A stretch of 64,000 nt of DNA from Oceanobacillus caeni (GTDB taxonomy: Bacteria; Bacillota; Bacilli; Bacillales; Amphibacillaceae). The position numbers and the translations under genes are program-made. Each line of letters opens with the position of its first letter. Within the stretch, counting starts at the first letter, position 1. The notes beneath the pieces were generated by a model, which did not search any database, had not been told where the DNA came from, and worked only from the letters and a program-made list of their open reading frames with translations. Location of the stretch: the NCBI RefSeq assembly GCF_019037185.1, contig NZ_JAHHXM010000013.1, positions 1 through 64,000 of the forward strand, in the 5' to 3' direction. Positions 11,918 through 22,200 of the stretch are shown here, piece by piece.

Positions 11918-12060
11918 ATTTATCCGACCTAAATGGGCAGTAAGACCCCCACCACAAAACAAAGAAGATAGGTGGAAGATTAACTGCCCATAAAGGTCCG
12001 ATAAATGCGACTAACCATCAATGGGGGATGAAGGAAAATCCCCACTGTGGAAGTCTTCTT
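11918..12060. repeat. Large palindromic repeat element upstream of dagK
   Basis: Two 24-nt arms (11918-11941 and 11983-12006) are inverted complements at 21 of 24 positions; they contain ATGGGCAGT and ACTGCCCAT. The enclosed loop has a second pair (CCACC/GGTGG), and a further hairpin around TGGGG/CCCCA follows at about 12015-12050. The compact nested folding suggests a mobile palindromic repeat or a structured RNA. No protein is encoded. Confidence 0.7.
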
Positions 12061-12104
12061 TATAAATTAACAAGAAGCAAATGTTGCAGGAGGGAGGAAG
12101 TAAA

Positions 12105-13025
12105 ATGAAAAGGGCTAGAATCATTTATAATCCGACATCAGGTCGTGAAATATTTAAAAAGGAATTACCTTACGTATTGCAAAGATTGGAATTAGCTGGT
12201 TATGAAACATCTGCTCATGCAACTACTGGCGAAGAAGGAGATGCTGAAGAGGCAGCAAAATATGCACTTTCGAGGAGTTTTGATTTAGTTATAGCTGCAG
12301 GTGGAGATGGAACCATCAATGAAGTTATTCATGGGGTAGCTGAACAAAATCATCGTCCAAAGCTGGGCATTATTCCAACGGGGACTACAAACGACTTTGC
12401 ACGAGCATTGCATATTCCACGGGATATTAAAAAAGCGGTAGATATTATTGTCGAAGGGCACTCACAACTTTTAGACATCGGCAGAGTAAATGAACATTAT
12501 TTTATAAACATAGCCGGTGGAGGTAAATTAACCGAATTAACTTACGATGTTCCGGCGAAATTAAAAACAGTTATTGGGCAGTTGGCTTATTATGTGAAAG
12601 GAATCGAGATGCTTCCTTCCCTGAAGCCTGCGAGAGTAAAAATAGAATATGATGGAAACGTAATTGATGAAGATATTATGATATTTTTAGTATCTAATTC
12701 CAACTCTGTAGGTGGCTTCGAAAAGTTAGCACCAAGCGCTGATTTAAGTGATGGATATTTTGATTTAATTATATTAAAAAAGGTGAATTTAGCCGAATTT
12801 TTACGTATCGCTACACTAGCTATACGTGGTGCACATTTAGATGATCCCAATGTCATCTATAAACAAGCAAAACGAATTACTGTTACACCACAAGAAAAAA
12901 TGCAACTGAACATAGACGGTGAGTATGGCGGTCTTTTGCCGGGAGAATTTATTAACTTAAAACAACATATCGAATTTATGGTACCGAAAGAATTTATTAA
13001 AGAGGAAGAGAAGGCTGAAGAATAA
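12105..13025 (+). CDS. dagK: Diacylglycerol kinase / lipid kinase (DagK family)
   Basis: A 306-residue cytoplasmic lipid kinase of the YegS/DagK group, which returns diacylglycerol from lipoteichoic acid synthesis to phosphatidic acid. The nucleotide-binding motif is GGDGTINEV (GGDGT at residues 66-70) after NPTSG near residue 10; PTGTTNDFARAL is the second conserved block. An ATG at 12081 is in frame, but AGGAGGGAGG (12088-12097) is optimally placed for the ATG at 12105. A terminator overlaps the stop codon. dagK followed by rlmCD is the B. subtilis order. Confidence 0.92.
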   Translation: MKRARIIYNPTSGREIFKKELPYVLQRLELAGYETSAHATTGEEGDAEEAAKYALSRSFDLVIAAGGDGTINEVIHGVAEQNHRPKLGIIPTGTTNDFARALHIPRDIKKAVDIIVEGHSQLLDIGRVNEHYFINIAGGGKLTELTYDVPAKLKTVIGQLAYYVKGIEMLPSLKPARVKIEYDGNVIDEDIMIFLVSNSNSVGGFEKLAPSADLSDGYFDLIILKKVNLAEFLRIATLAIRGAHLDDPNVIYKQAKRITVTPQEKMQLNIDGEYGGLLPGEFINLKQHIEFMVPKEFIKEEEKAEE

Positions 13026-13039
13026 ACAGCCTTCTTTTT
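13011..13039 (+). terminator. Terminator overlapping the dagK stop
   Basis: AAGGCTG (13011-13017) pairs with CAGCCTT (13027-13033), followed by CTTTTTG. The stem starts inside the last codons of dagK. Confidence 0.75.
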
Positions 13040-13075
13040 GTTTAAGTAAGAAAGTCTTTTAAAACGCATCAAAGA

Positions 13076-13230
13076 GATGAACGACCAAATATAGAAAAGT
13101 TATCGTCATAGGTTGGATGAGTGCCCGAATGCAGGAAAATAAAAGTCAAAAGGTCACTCATAGGTTAGATGAACGACCGAGTACAGCAAAGAAATCGCCA
13201 CACGGTCACTTACAGGTAGATGAATACCGA
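13076..13230. repeat. Degenerate tandem repeats between dagK and rlmCD
   Basis: GATGA-containing units start at 13076, 13116, 13168 and 13219 (spacing 40, 52 and 51 bp). The second and third share CATAGGTTRGATGA followed by a similar CCGA.T.CAG stretch. No ORF with a ribosome site is present. Similar in period, but not in sequence, to the repeats at 84-250. Confidence 0.5.
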
Positions 13231-13403
13231 TTGAAGTTACTGATGAGCTTCTTACAAACAAATAGCCTATTGATTTTTGTATGAAATACTGGGTTTCACA
13301 CTTAAACGAAGACAGAAAACATGAAAGTATGAGAAATGCCTTTCCCGTTCAGAATATGATAAGATAGAACCATTATATGTTCGAAAAAAGGAAGATTAGC
13401 ATA

Positions 13404-14786
13404 ATGGCGAAACAAACAGCTCCAGTTAAAAAAAATGAAACAATTACTTTAACATTTGAAGACCTCACCCACGAAGGAAACGGCGTTGGGAAAGTGGAAG
13501 GGTATCCGCTTTTTGTACCCTATGGATTACCAGGTGAAGAAGCAACAGTTAAAGTAGTGAAGGTAAATAAAAATTTTGGTTACGGAAAATTATTAGAGGT
13601 TACAAAGAAAAGCAAAGATAGAGTGGAACCACCATGTAATGTATTTTATCAATGTGGTGGATGCCAACTTCAGCATATGAGCTATGATTTGCAACTTGAA
13701 ATGAAACGGAATCAAGTAAAAAATGTTATGAAGAAAATTGCTCACCTTGAACATGTACCCGTTCACCCGACAATCGGTATGAAGGATCCATGGCGTTATA
13801 GAAATAAAGTACAGATTCCTGTTGGGGATCGTGATGGTGAGTTGATAACTGGATTCTACCGGATGCGCAGTCACGATATAATCGATGATATGGAAACATG
13901 TGTTATTCAAGATGAAGTAAATGATCGTTCGGTCCATGCTGTACGTAGAATAGCGAATCAATTAGGAATCGAAGCCTATGATGAAAAATCAGACCGAGGC
14001 GTCCTACGACATATTATGGTTCGTACAGGCAGAGAAACGAATGAAACAATGATTGTTTTAGTTACTCGAACTAAAAAACTACCACATCAAGAAGAATTCA
14101 TCCGTCAACTAACGGAAACTTTTCCACATGTGAAATCAATCGTTCATAACATTAATGATAGGCGAACCAATGTTATTTTAGGTAGAAAGACGAAAGTGAT
14201 ATGGGGAGAGGAATACATTTATGACACCATTGGTGATATTAAATTCGCCATTTCAGCAAGGTCCTTTTATCAAGTGAATCCATATCAAACAAAGGTATTA
14301 TATGAAAAAGCATTAGAAGTGGCCAATATTGATAAAAATGATGTGGTCATTGATGCCTATTGTGGAATTGGAACGATTTCTTTATTCTTAGCCCAAAAGG
14401 CAAAGAAAGTTTATGGGGTGGAAGTCGTTCAAGAAGCCATTAATGATGCAAAAAATAATGCTAAGTTGAATGGTATAACGAATGTTGAATTTATAGTAGG
14501 AGAAGCGGAAAAGGTCATGCCAGAGTGGAAAAATGAAGGACTTAATCCCGATGTCATTGTCGTTGATCCACCGAGAAAAGGATGCGAACCAGAGTTTCTT
14601 GAAGCAATGGTCGAGATGGAGCCTAAGCGAATTGTGTATGTTTCTTGTAACCCATCTACATTAGCTCGTGACTTAAGAATTTTAGAAGATGGTGGATATG
14701 AAACGAAAGAAGTTCAACCAGTAGATATGTTTCCGCAGACGAACCACGTCGAGTGTGTTGTCTTGATGTCAAGGGTTGAGGAATAA
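13404..14786 (+). CDS. rlmCD: 23S rRNA (uracil-C5)-methyltransferase RlmCD
   Basis: A 460-residue RumA/TrmA-family enzyme that makes m5U in 23S rRNA (both U747 and U1939 in Bacillus). It has an N-terminal TRAM domain (about 12-70), four Fe-S ligands (Cys78, Cys84, Cys87 and Cys166), the SAM loop [14 protein letters not shown] (318-330), VDPPRKGC, and the catalytic cysteine in YVSCNPSTL (Cys415). An ATG at 13377 is in frame, but AAGGAAG (13388-13394) favours 13404. The coding end is intact and full length. It is the last host gene: the mobile element begins at or just after its 3' end. Confidence 0.95.
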   Translation: MAKQTAPVKKNETITLTFEDLTHEGNGVGKVEGYPLFVPYGLPGEEATVKVVKVNKNFGYGKLLEVTKKSKDRVEPPCNVFYQCGGCQLQHMSYDLQLEMKRNQVKNVMKKIAHLEHVPVHPTIGMKDPWRYRNKVQIPVGDRDGELITGFYRMRSHDIIDDMETCVIQDEVNDRSVHAVRRIANQLGIEAYDEKSDRGVLRHIMVRTGRETNETMIVLVTRTKKLPHQEEFIRQLTETFPHVKSIVHNINDRRTNVILGRKTKVIWGEEYIYDTIGDIKFAISARSFYQVNPYQTKVLYEKALEVANIDKNDVVIDAYCGIGTISLFLAQKAKKVYGVEVVQEAINDAKNNAKLNGITNVEFIVGEAEKVMPEWKNEGLNPDVIVVDPPRKGCEPEFLEAMVEMEPKRIVYVSCNPSTLARDLRILEDGGYETKEVQPVDMFPQTNHVECVVLMSRVEE

Positions 14787-14811
14787 GCTCTATTCAAAGT
14801 ATTGATAAATA

Positions 14812-14888
14812 AAGGGTTTCCAAGGTTGGAGGATTTTCTGCCCAATGTCTGGCAGTGCCTTTTAACCTTGAAAATCCTTATTTTTATT
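14812..14888 (+). terminator. Terminator-like hairpin after rlmCD
   Basis: Sixteen-nucleotide arms (14812-14827 and 14864-14879) pair with two non-Watson-Crick positions and enclose a small inner hairpin (CTGCC/GGCAG). ATTTTTATTT follows. It would terminate rlmCD transcription at the element junction. Confidence 0.65.
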
Positions 14889-14922
14889 TATTGAGGAAAC
14901 AGTTCAATCGCAAAAATTTGCG

Positions 14923-14977
14923 TAGGGTTGTGGAGACAGATTAGATAACTTCATAGGGTTGTGGAGATAGGTTAGAT
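14923..14977. repeat. 24-bp direct repeat at the left end of the element
   Basis: Two copies (14923-14946 and 14954-14977) of TAGGGTTGTGGAGAyAGrTT followed by AGAT, differing at two positions and offset by 31 bp. They lie between rlmCD and the first element gene. They could be recombinase or regulator sites; nothing else is coded in 14787-15140. Confidence 0.6.
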
Positions 14978-15108
14978 TAAACATTCCCTAATTTTGAAAT
15001 GAAGGGTTATCCATATTTCTATATTATAGATATACATATATTAATATTTGAGTTGAAAAAGTAATTACATTTCAAGTATAAATAGTCATTTCAATAGACT
15101 GATTTTCT

Positions 15109-15117
15109 TGGTATAAT
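15109..15117 (+). promoter_or_regulatory. Extended -10 promoter of the defence operon
   Basis: TGGTATAAT, an exact extended -10, lies 24 bp before the Phd-like gene, the first gene of the restriction operon. Confidence 0.6.
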
Positions 15118-15140
15118 AAAAAGAAAAAGCAGGTGTGGAT

Positions 15141-15353
15141 ATGGAAAGTGAAGATAAAATACAAAAACAGCCTATGGACTTTTATAATATGTCAGATTTT
15201 TTAAGAGGGCAATCCTCGAAATTAATAACTAAATTATCTGATGAGGATAGGACAGCTTTCGTTTTAAAAAATGGAAAGCCTATTGCTGTTCTACTGTCTA
15301 ATGAACGCTATGAAAGGCTTTTGAAATCGGGTATTGATATAACAGAATATTAA
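15141..15353 (+). CDS. Phd/YefM-like antitoxin-type protein
   Basis: A 70-residue protein with the Phd/YefM fold pattern: an N-terminal strand-helix part (FYNMSDFLRGQSSKLITKLS) and the typical AFVLKNGKPIAVLLSNERYERLL. These proteins bind DNA as dimers and normally repress their own operon while neutralising a toxin through the C-terminus. No RelE, Doc or YoeB toxin gene follows; the next gene is hsdM 20 bp downstream. I infer a role as autoregulator of the type I restriction operon. AGGTG (15131-15135) supports the ATG at 15141 over the GTG at 15135. Confidence 0.75.
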   Translation: MESEDKIQKQPMDFYNMSDFLRGQSSKLITKLSDEDRTAFVLKNGKPIAVLLSNERYERLLKSGIDITEY

Positions 15354-15373
15354 AGATGAGCGAGGTAAAATGA

Positions 15374-18064
15374 ATGGCCGTGAAAAAATCAGAACTATAT
15401 TCCCTACTATGGGAAGCGTGTAATAAACTAAGAGGTGGCGTAGAGCCGTCAAGATACAAAGACTACGTACTTGTATTGTTGTTTTTTAAATACGTATCAG
15501 ATAGATACAAGGGACAGCGATTTGCTGAGTTTACAGTAAGCGAAGGTGCATCATTTGATGACTTAATTGCTGCGAAGGGCAAGAGTGATGTCGGTGAACG
15601 AGTAGATAAGATTATCCAAAAGTTCCTAGAGGAAAACCGTCTTCAAGGTTCTCTTCCTGATGTTAGTTTTAATAACCCGGATGAATTGGGTTCTGGCAAG
15701 GAACTAGTTGATAAAGTTTCTGGACTTATTGCTATATTCCAAAATCCTGCTATTGACTTCAGAAGTAACAGAGCTAGTGGTGATGACATCATCGGAGATG
15801 CTTATGAGTACTTCATGATGAAATTTGCTCAAGAGTCTGGTAAGAGCAAGGGTCAATTTTATACACCTAGTGAGGTGTCACGTATCATTGCTAGACTTAT
15901 TGGTATTGGTGATATTAGACAAGAAACAGGTAAAAAGTGGACACTTCATGATCCTGCAGCGGGCAGTGGTTCTTTATTAATTCGTGCAGCAGATGAAGCT
16001 CCTATGGATGAAAACGGTGACTCTATAGTTACAATATTTGGTCAGGAAAAGTACCCTGATACTGCAGGTTTAGCAAAGATGAACTTTATCCTACATAACA
16101 AAGGTACAGGTGAAATTAAAAGTGGTAATACATTAGCAAACCCAGCATATACTGATGATTTTGGTGGGCTTAAGAAATTTGACTTTATTGTTATGAATCC
16201 ACCTTTTTCTGATAAGGACTGGACAGATGGAATCAAACCATCAGAAGATAAATTTAAGAGATTTGATGGGTATGGCATTCCACCAGAAAAGAATGGTGAC
16301 TATGCTTGGTTTTTACACGTCTTAAAGGCCTTAGATAGTAATGGTAAGGCAGGGATTATTCTGCCCCATGGTGTGCTATTTAGAGGGAATATAGAAGAGA
16401 CCATTAGAAAAGCAGTTCTTGATAAGCGATACATAAAGGGCATAGTTGGTCTGCCTGCTAATTTATTTTACGGCACAGGTATTCCTGCTTGTATCATAAT
16501 TATTGATAAAGAAAATGCCGATAATCGTGAAGGTATCTTTATGGTAGATGCAAGCCGTGGATTTAAGAAAGACGGTAACAAAAATCGCCTTCGTGAACAA
16601 GATATTGAGAAGATAGTACAAACATGCATAAATAAAGAAGAAATTATGGGATATTCTCGCTTTGTTACCTATAAAGAAATCTTAGAAGAAAACGATGGTA
16701 ATTTGAATGTTCCTCGATATATCCAAAAGATTGACGATACATTGCCGCAAAATATTTCATCCCATCTAAAGGGTGGAATTCCGGAAGTTGATATTGATTC
16801 AATAGAAAAACTATGGAAAGTTTCACCAAAGTTAAAACAAGAGCTATTTACCCGTGTTGATGAAAAGCATAACGTCTATAACCTTGCTACGTCACCAAAC
16901 GAGATAGAAACGGTTATCTCTGAGGACGAAAATATCAAGAGCCAAAAGGATACCGAGTGTGGTGAACTATTCGGGGCTTGGAGAAATGCAGTAAAAAATG
17001 TGCTATTAAATATCAATGTAGATACAAATCCAAAGGAGTTAATTCGTAACATTGGCCTTGAAATGTTGCATGATTTCGAATCGGCACAGCTTTTAGACAA
17101 TTATGATGTGTACGATTTCTTGCTAAATTATTGGAATGAGAAAATGCAAGATGATGTGTATGTAATTAAGGCTAGTGGATATGAGGCTGGTCGTGAGATT
17201 GAATATGTATATGCTCAAAAGAAAGCAAAAGATGAAAGTGGAGAAGAAATAAAAGTTGACGATACCTCTAAAATGAAGTCGTTTGAAGGGGCGTTAATCT
17301 CAAGAGAGATTATCGAGAATGAGTATTTTGAAAAAGAGTTAATTGTTCTTAATGAGTTGAGAGAAAAATCAACATTGCTTGAATCTGAAATAGATGAAAT
17401 GCGTGAAGAAGAATCTGGCGATGAAGGTTTGCTGGTAAATGCCCTAAATGAAAAAGGTGACAGCATTCCAAAGGCAAATCTTAATAAACGGATTAAGGAA
17501 CTCGAAAGTAAAAAGACCTCACCTGTAATGAGCGATATTACAAAGTTGATTGAATTGTTAGATGAGGGCAATACAATTGAAATGGAGCAAATCGTTCAAG
17601 ATAACAGTGAGCTAAAGGGCTACGAACTTAGAAATAAGAATGGGTCATTTGGTAAGGCCAAGCTAAAAGCCGCATTAAAAGAGGCAAACGAAAAAGCGGT
17701 TATGCCTGAAATTTATGCAGATGAATATAACGCTCTGCTTGCATATCAGGCTAAGGTTTCAGAAAAAGAAGAATCTGATAAGGCTATCAAAGAGGCACAA
17801 AAGACACTTGATGAACTAGTGCTTGCTAAATATGGCGAATTATCAATTGATGAAATTAAGCACTTGCTTTTTAATAAGAAATGGATGGCAAGACTTGAGG
17901 GTGATATTGTAGATGCAATTGATCAAGTATTAAATGAACTAGCATCAAAAGTGGTGTTAATCGCAAAACGCTATGAGCATACTCTAGGTGAGATTGAAGA
18001 AAAGACAGCTCAGTCAAAGATTAAGGTAAAGTCTGCTCTGGAAAGGATGGGGTACATATGGTAG
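15374..18064 (+). CDS. hsdM: Type I restriction-modification methyltransferase subunit HsdM
   Basis: An N6-adenine methyltransferase subunit of 896 residues. An N-terminal HsdM domain leads into the catalytic domain with the SAM motif DPAAGSGS (193-200) and the adenine motif NPPF (275-278). The enzyme protects host DNA as M2S and restricts as R2M2S. The protein is much longer than the usual 500 residues: the extra C-terminal 400 are rich in Glu and Lys with long predicted helices, probably coiled coil (about 540-890). This extended form occurs in a subgroup of type I systems. It overlaps hsdS by 7 bp. Confidence 0.92.
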   Translation: MAVKKSELYSLLWEACNKLRGGVEPSRYKDYVLVLLFFKYVSDRYKGQRFAEFTVSEGASFDDLIAAKGKSDVGERVDKIIQKFLEENRLQGSLPDVSFNNPDELGSGKELVDKVSGLIAIFQNPAIDFRSNRASGDDIIGDAYEYFMMKFAQESGKSKGQFYTPSEVSRIIARLIGIGDIRQETGKKWTLHDPAAGSGSLLIRAADEAPMDENGDSIVTIFGQEKYPDTAGLAKMNFILHNKGTGEIKSGNTLANPAYTDDFGGLKKFDFIVMNPPFSDKDWTDGIKPSEDKFKRFDGYGIPPEKNGDYAWFLHVLKALDSNGKAGIILPHGVLFRGNIEETIRKAVLDKRYIKGIVGLPANLFYGTGIPACIIIIDKENADNREGIFMVDASRGFKKDGNKNRLREQDIEKIVQTCINKEEIMGYSRFVTYKEILEENDGNLNVPRYIQKIDDTLPQNISSHLKGGIPEVDIDSIEKLWKVSPKLKQELFTRVDEKHNVYNLATSPNEIETVISEDENIKSQKDTECGELFGAWRNAVKNVLLNINVDTNPKELIRNIGLEMLHDFESAQLLDNYDVYDFLLNYWNEKMQDDVYVIKASGYEAGREIEYVYAQKKAKDESGEEIKVDDTSKMKSFEGALISREIIENEYFEKELIVLNELREKSTLLESEIDEMREEESGDEGLLVNALNEKGDSIPKANLNKRIKELESKKTSPVMSDITKLIELLDEGNTIEMEQIVQDNSELKGYELRNKNGSFGKAKLKAALKEANEKAVMPEIYADEYNALLAYQAKVSEKEESDKAIKEAQKTLDELVLAKYGELSIDEIKHLLFNKKWMARLEGDIVDAIDQVLNELASKVVLIAKRYEHTLGEIEEKTAQSKIKVKSALERMGYIW

Positions 18065-19281
18065 CTTATCCTAGTGATTGGAGTGAAAGCATTCTTGATG
18101 ATGTCATTAAAATAAAAAGGGGTGCATCCCCTCGTCCAATAGAGAGTTATTTAACTTTCAGTTCATCAGGAGTGAACTGGATTAAAATTGGCGATGCCCC
18201 ACAAGATGGGAAATATATTATTTCTACGGCAGAGAAAATAACAAAAGATGGGGCTAAGCGTTCGGTACGGGTATGTCCAGGTGATTTTATTTTATCAAAT
18301 TCAATGAGTTTTGGGAGACCCTACCTTTTAAAAATTGATGGGTGCATACATGACGGATGGTTAAGGCTATACGATTTTCAAAATGAAGTTGATAAGGACT
18401 TTCTTTATTATTTGCTTTCATCATCAAGTGTCAAGGGGCAATATGATTCTTTTGCTGCCGGAAGTGGAGTCCAAAATCTTAATAAAGAGGTTGTAAAAAA
18501 AGTACAAGTTCATTTACCCTTGCTCGCTGAACAACAAGCCATCGCCTCTGTTCTATCCGACTTCGATGAGCATATCAATAATCTAGCAAAGCTTATCGAA
18601 AAGAAAAAAGCTATCCGTGATGGTGCTTTGGAGGATTTGGTTAGTGGCAAAACTAGGGTTGATAGTTTTGAAAAGGAATGGGAAACTGTTTCTTTTAACC
18701 AAGTGATTAAACCAAAAGCAAGAATTGGATGGCAAGGTTTAAAAAAGGAAGAGTATTTAAGAAGTGGATACAGTTATTTAATTGGGGGCACTGATTTCCA
18801 TAATGGAAAGGTCAATCTGGAGAACATATCATACGTATCAAAAGAACGATACGATATGGATTCAAATATTCAAGTCGAGTCAAATAATGTACTGGTAACA
18901 AAGGATGGAACGATTGGTAAGGTAGCACTGGTTCCTAAATTGGATAAACCAGCAACTCTGAATAGCGGAGTTTTTGTTTTCAGAACAACGTCTAGCCTTC
19001 TTCCAACGTTTCTCTATAGAGTTTTGTTGTCCTCAATTTTTAAAGAGTTTATTAATACATTGTCCGCAGGTTCTACAATAAAGCATCTATATCAAAAAGA
19101 TTTAAGTAATTTTGAGTTTAGAATGCCACAGGATATCAGAGAACAACAAGCCATCGCCTCTGTCTTAACAGCTATGGATGAAGAAATCGAATCTCTCGAA
19201 ATAGAAAAAGAGAAGATAATGGGAATTAGAGAAGGTGCAATGGATGACCTTTTAACAGGCCGTGTGCGTCTTAAATTATAG
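18058..19281 (+). CDS. hsdS: Type I restriction-modification specificity subunit HsdS
   Basis: A 407-residue protein with two target recognition domains (about 1-155 and 215-360), each followed by a conserved helical spacer. The spacers are visibly homologous: LAEQQAIASVLSDFDEHINN in the middle and IREQQAIASVLTAMDEEIES at the end, each leading to GALEDLVSGK or GAMDDLLTGR. Each domain reads half of the bipartite target. A 23-bp identical DNA repeat underlies the spacers (18529-18551 and 19141-19163). The start ATG lies inside the end of hsdM. Confidence 0.92.
   Translation: MVAYPSDWSESILDDVIKIKRGASPRPIESYLTFSSSGVNWIKIGDAPQDGKYIISTAEKITKDGAKRSVRVCPGDFILSNSMSFGRPYLLKIDGCIHDGWLRLYDFQNEVDKDFLYYLLSSSSVKGQYDSFAAGSGVQNLNKEVVKKVQVHLPLLAEQQAIASVLSDFDEHINNLAKLIEKKKAIRDGALEDLVSGKTRVDSFEKEWETVSFNQVIKPKARIGWQGLKKEEYLRSGYSYLIGGTDFHNGKVNLENISYVSKERYDMDSNIQVESNNVLVTKDGTIGKVALVPKLDKPATLNSGVFVFRTTSSLLPTFLYRVLLSSIFKEFINTLSAGSTIKHLYQKDLSNFEFRMPQDIREQQAIASVLTAMDEEIESLEIEKEKIMGIREGAMDDLLTGRVRLKL
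18529..19163 (+). repeat. Identical 23-bp direct repeat within hsdS
   Basis: 18529-18551 and 19141-19163 are identical over 23 bp (begins GAACAACAAGCC, ends GCCTCTGT). They encode the EQQAIAS part of the two conserved spacer regions and are well placed for recombination that swaps or deletes a recognition domain. Confidence 0.9.
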
Positions 19282-19294
19282 GGAGGTTAAGTTT

Positions 19295-22200
19295 ATGTCT
19301 GTTGATTTAGAAAGAAAATTACAAAATAAGGTCCTCCACTGGTTAATAGATAAAGAAAAAGACGGTGGTTTAGGCTACACATATCTTGGCAACCTTGAAG
19401 ATCAAGACAACACACCAGTTAAAGAGGACTTGCTAAAGAAGAATCTAGAAAAGCGCGGTTATACGAAAGACCAAATTTCAAAAGCAGTAAATGAACTTGT
19501 TACTAAGGCAAGTAATCAAGTGGATAGCTTATATCAAACCAATAAAGAGGTCTATTCCCTACTTCGTTACGGAAAGCAAGGTGTAAAGGACGATAATAAA
19601 AATCGTCAAACTGTGCATTATATCGACTGGGATAATGTAGAGAATAATGATTTTTATGTTGCTGAAGAAGTAAGTGTACTTTGTTTTAATCAGATAGAAA
19701 GAAAACGTCCTGATGTGGTGCTGTATATAAACGGCATCGCTCTAGGCGTATTTGAGTTAAAGCGTTCATGCGTTAGTATTGGCGAAGGTATTCGTCAAAA
19801 TCTTACAAATCAAAAAAAAGAGTATATTCAGCCTTTTTTTAGTACCGTTCAATTAATTTTTGCAGGTAATGAGGCAGAGGGGCTTAAGTACGGTACTACC
19901 GAAACGGCTGAAAAGTATTTTCTTAAATGGAAAGAAGATATCAAAGCCACCGATGACCTTTCCGCAACTATCAAGGATATTCAATCTAAAGAAAAGAATA
20001 AGCTAAGAGATGCTATAGTCTCTCTTTGTCAAAAAGAACGTTTTTTATCGTTGATTTATGACTTCATTATCTTTGATGCTGGAGTGAAGAAGGTTACAAG
20101 ACATAATCAATACTTTGCAAATATTGCTGCAAGGAAAAGGATTATTGAAAAAGAGGGAGGTATCATTTGGAATACACAAGGTTCCGGTAAGTCGTTGATA
20201 ATGGTTTGGCTGGCTAAGTGGATTATTGAAAATTTGGCAGATAGCCGTGTAGTTATCATTACAGACCGTGATGAGCTTGATGACCAAATAGAGAGCCTAT
20301 TTATTGATGTTAATGAGAAAGTTAAAAGAGCAAAGAGTTGCTCTGATTTAAGAGAAATACTAAATAAAAATGATGATTCTATCATATGCTCTTTAATTCA
20401 TAAGTATGGACACAATGCAGGTAAACAATCCGATGTGGATCAGTATCGGAAAGAGTTATTAAAGGACTTACCTGCTGACTTTAAGGCAAAAGGAAACATT
20501 ATTGCCTTTATTGACGAATGCCACCGTACAAACTCGGGGAAATTACACGAGGCTGTTAAAGTATTGATGCCTGAGGCAGTGCTTATAGGTTTTACAGGAA
20601 CACCGCTACTTAAAAAGGACAAGAAAACCAGCCTTGAAACATTTGGATCGTATATTCACACTTATAAATTTGATGAGGGTGTGGAAGATGGCGTTGTTCT
20701 TGATTTGCGTTATGAGGCAAGAGATGTTGACCAAGATCTATCCAATAAGGAAAAGGTAGATTTGTGGTTTGATAATAAAACCTTTGGTCTTACTGAAAGA
20801 GCAAAGACAAATTTAAAACAGAGTTGGACTTCAATCAATAAACTATATAGTTCAAGACAAAGACTTGAGAAAATTGCAGGGGACATTATCTTTGATATGA
20901 ATTTAAAACCGCGCCTTAAAAATGAACGTGGAACGGCTATGCTGGTTGCCAACAGTATATACGAGGCTTGTAGATATTGGGATATCTTTACTAGCAATGG
21001 CTTTAATAGGTGTGCTGTTGTCACCTCTTACGAACCTTCAGCCGCTAGTGTAAGAACTGCTACGAGCGACTTAAGTCAAGAGGGTGAGGAAGAATATAAG
21101 AAGTCTATTTATGAGCGGATGCTTAGAGGTAAAAAACTATCCGAGTTCGAAAAAGAAGTAAAAGAACAATTCAAAAAAGAACCCGCTAAAATGAAGTTAC
21201 TTATTGTGGTGGACAAACTATTAACAGGTTTTGATGCACCAAGTGCCACTTATCTATATATTGATAAATCTATGCGTGATCATGACTTGTTCCAAGCAAT
21301 CTGTCGAGTTAATAGACCGGATGGTGAGGATAAAGACTATGGTTACATTGTAGATTATATGGATTTGTTCCGTAATGTACAGTTGGCAGTTGCCGATTAT
21401 ACAACTGAGGCTTTCGATAACTTTGATAAAGAAGATGTTGAAGGACTTATTAAGAATCGTTATGATGAAGCCAAATCTGAAATGGTAGGTGCAATTGCAT
21501 CACTTAAGGATTTGCTGGAAAATGTAAATGATCCGAAAGAGGATACTGATTATATTGAATATTTCTGTGGTGAAAATAGTGAGGATGATGAGAGAATAGG
21601 TCGTAGGGATATATTATACGCTCTTACTGCATCCCTGACTCGTTCCTTTGCAAATTGCTGTGATAAACTTGTGAGCAACTATGGTTATTCAGATAATCAA
21701 GTTAACCAGCTTAGAAGTGATATTTCTGGATATAACAAAATAAAAGAAATGATTAAACTTGCTAGTTGTGATTATATTGACTTGAAGCCGTATGAGGCGG
21801 ATATGCGTTATATCTTGGACACCTACATTCGTGCCGAAGATTCTAAGGTTGTAAGCGAACTTGCCAATATGCCATTGGTTGAGTTGCTATTAAATAATAC
21901 AACTACAACACCAATAGATGCATTAGTGAAAGAACTTCCAGGAAGCGATAATGCTAAAGCGGAGATAATTGAAAATAACTTGCAACATGAAATTGTTAAG
22001 AAGATGTCATCAAATAAAGTCTACTATGGTAAGCTATCGGAAATGCTCCAAATAGTTATTGATCAAAGACGAATTGAGGCTATGAGTTATGAGGAGTATC
22101 TGTGTCAAGTGGTAGAACTAGCACAAGCGATTTTACGTCCGGAAGAAAATTCTGATTATCCTGATGCTATTAAGAAAAGCGAAGCCAGAAGAGCTTTCTT

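Noticed and set aside
15141-15353. Complete toxin-antitoxin pair
   Set aside because: Only the Phd-like partner is present; the next gene is hsdM and no toxin-sized ORF lies between.
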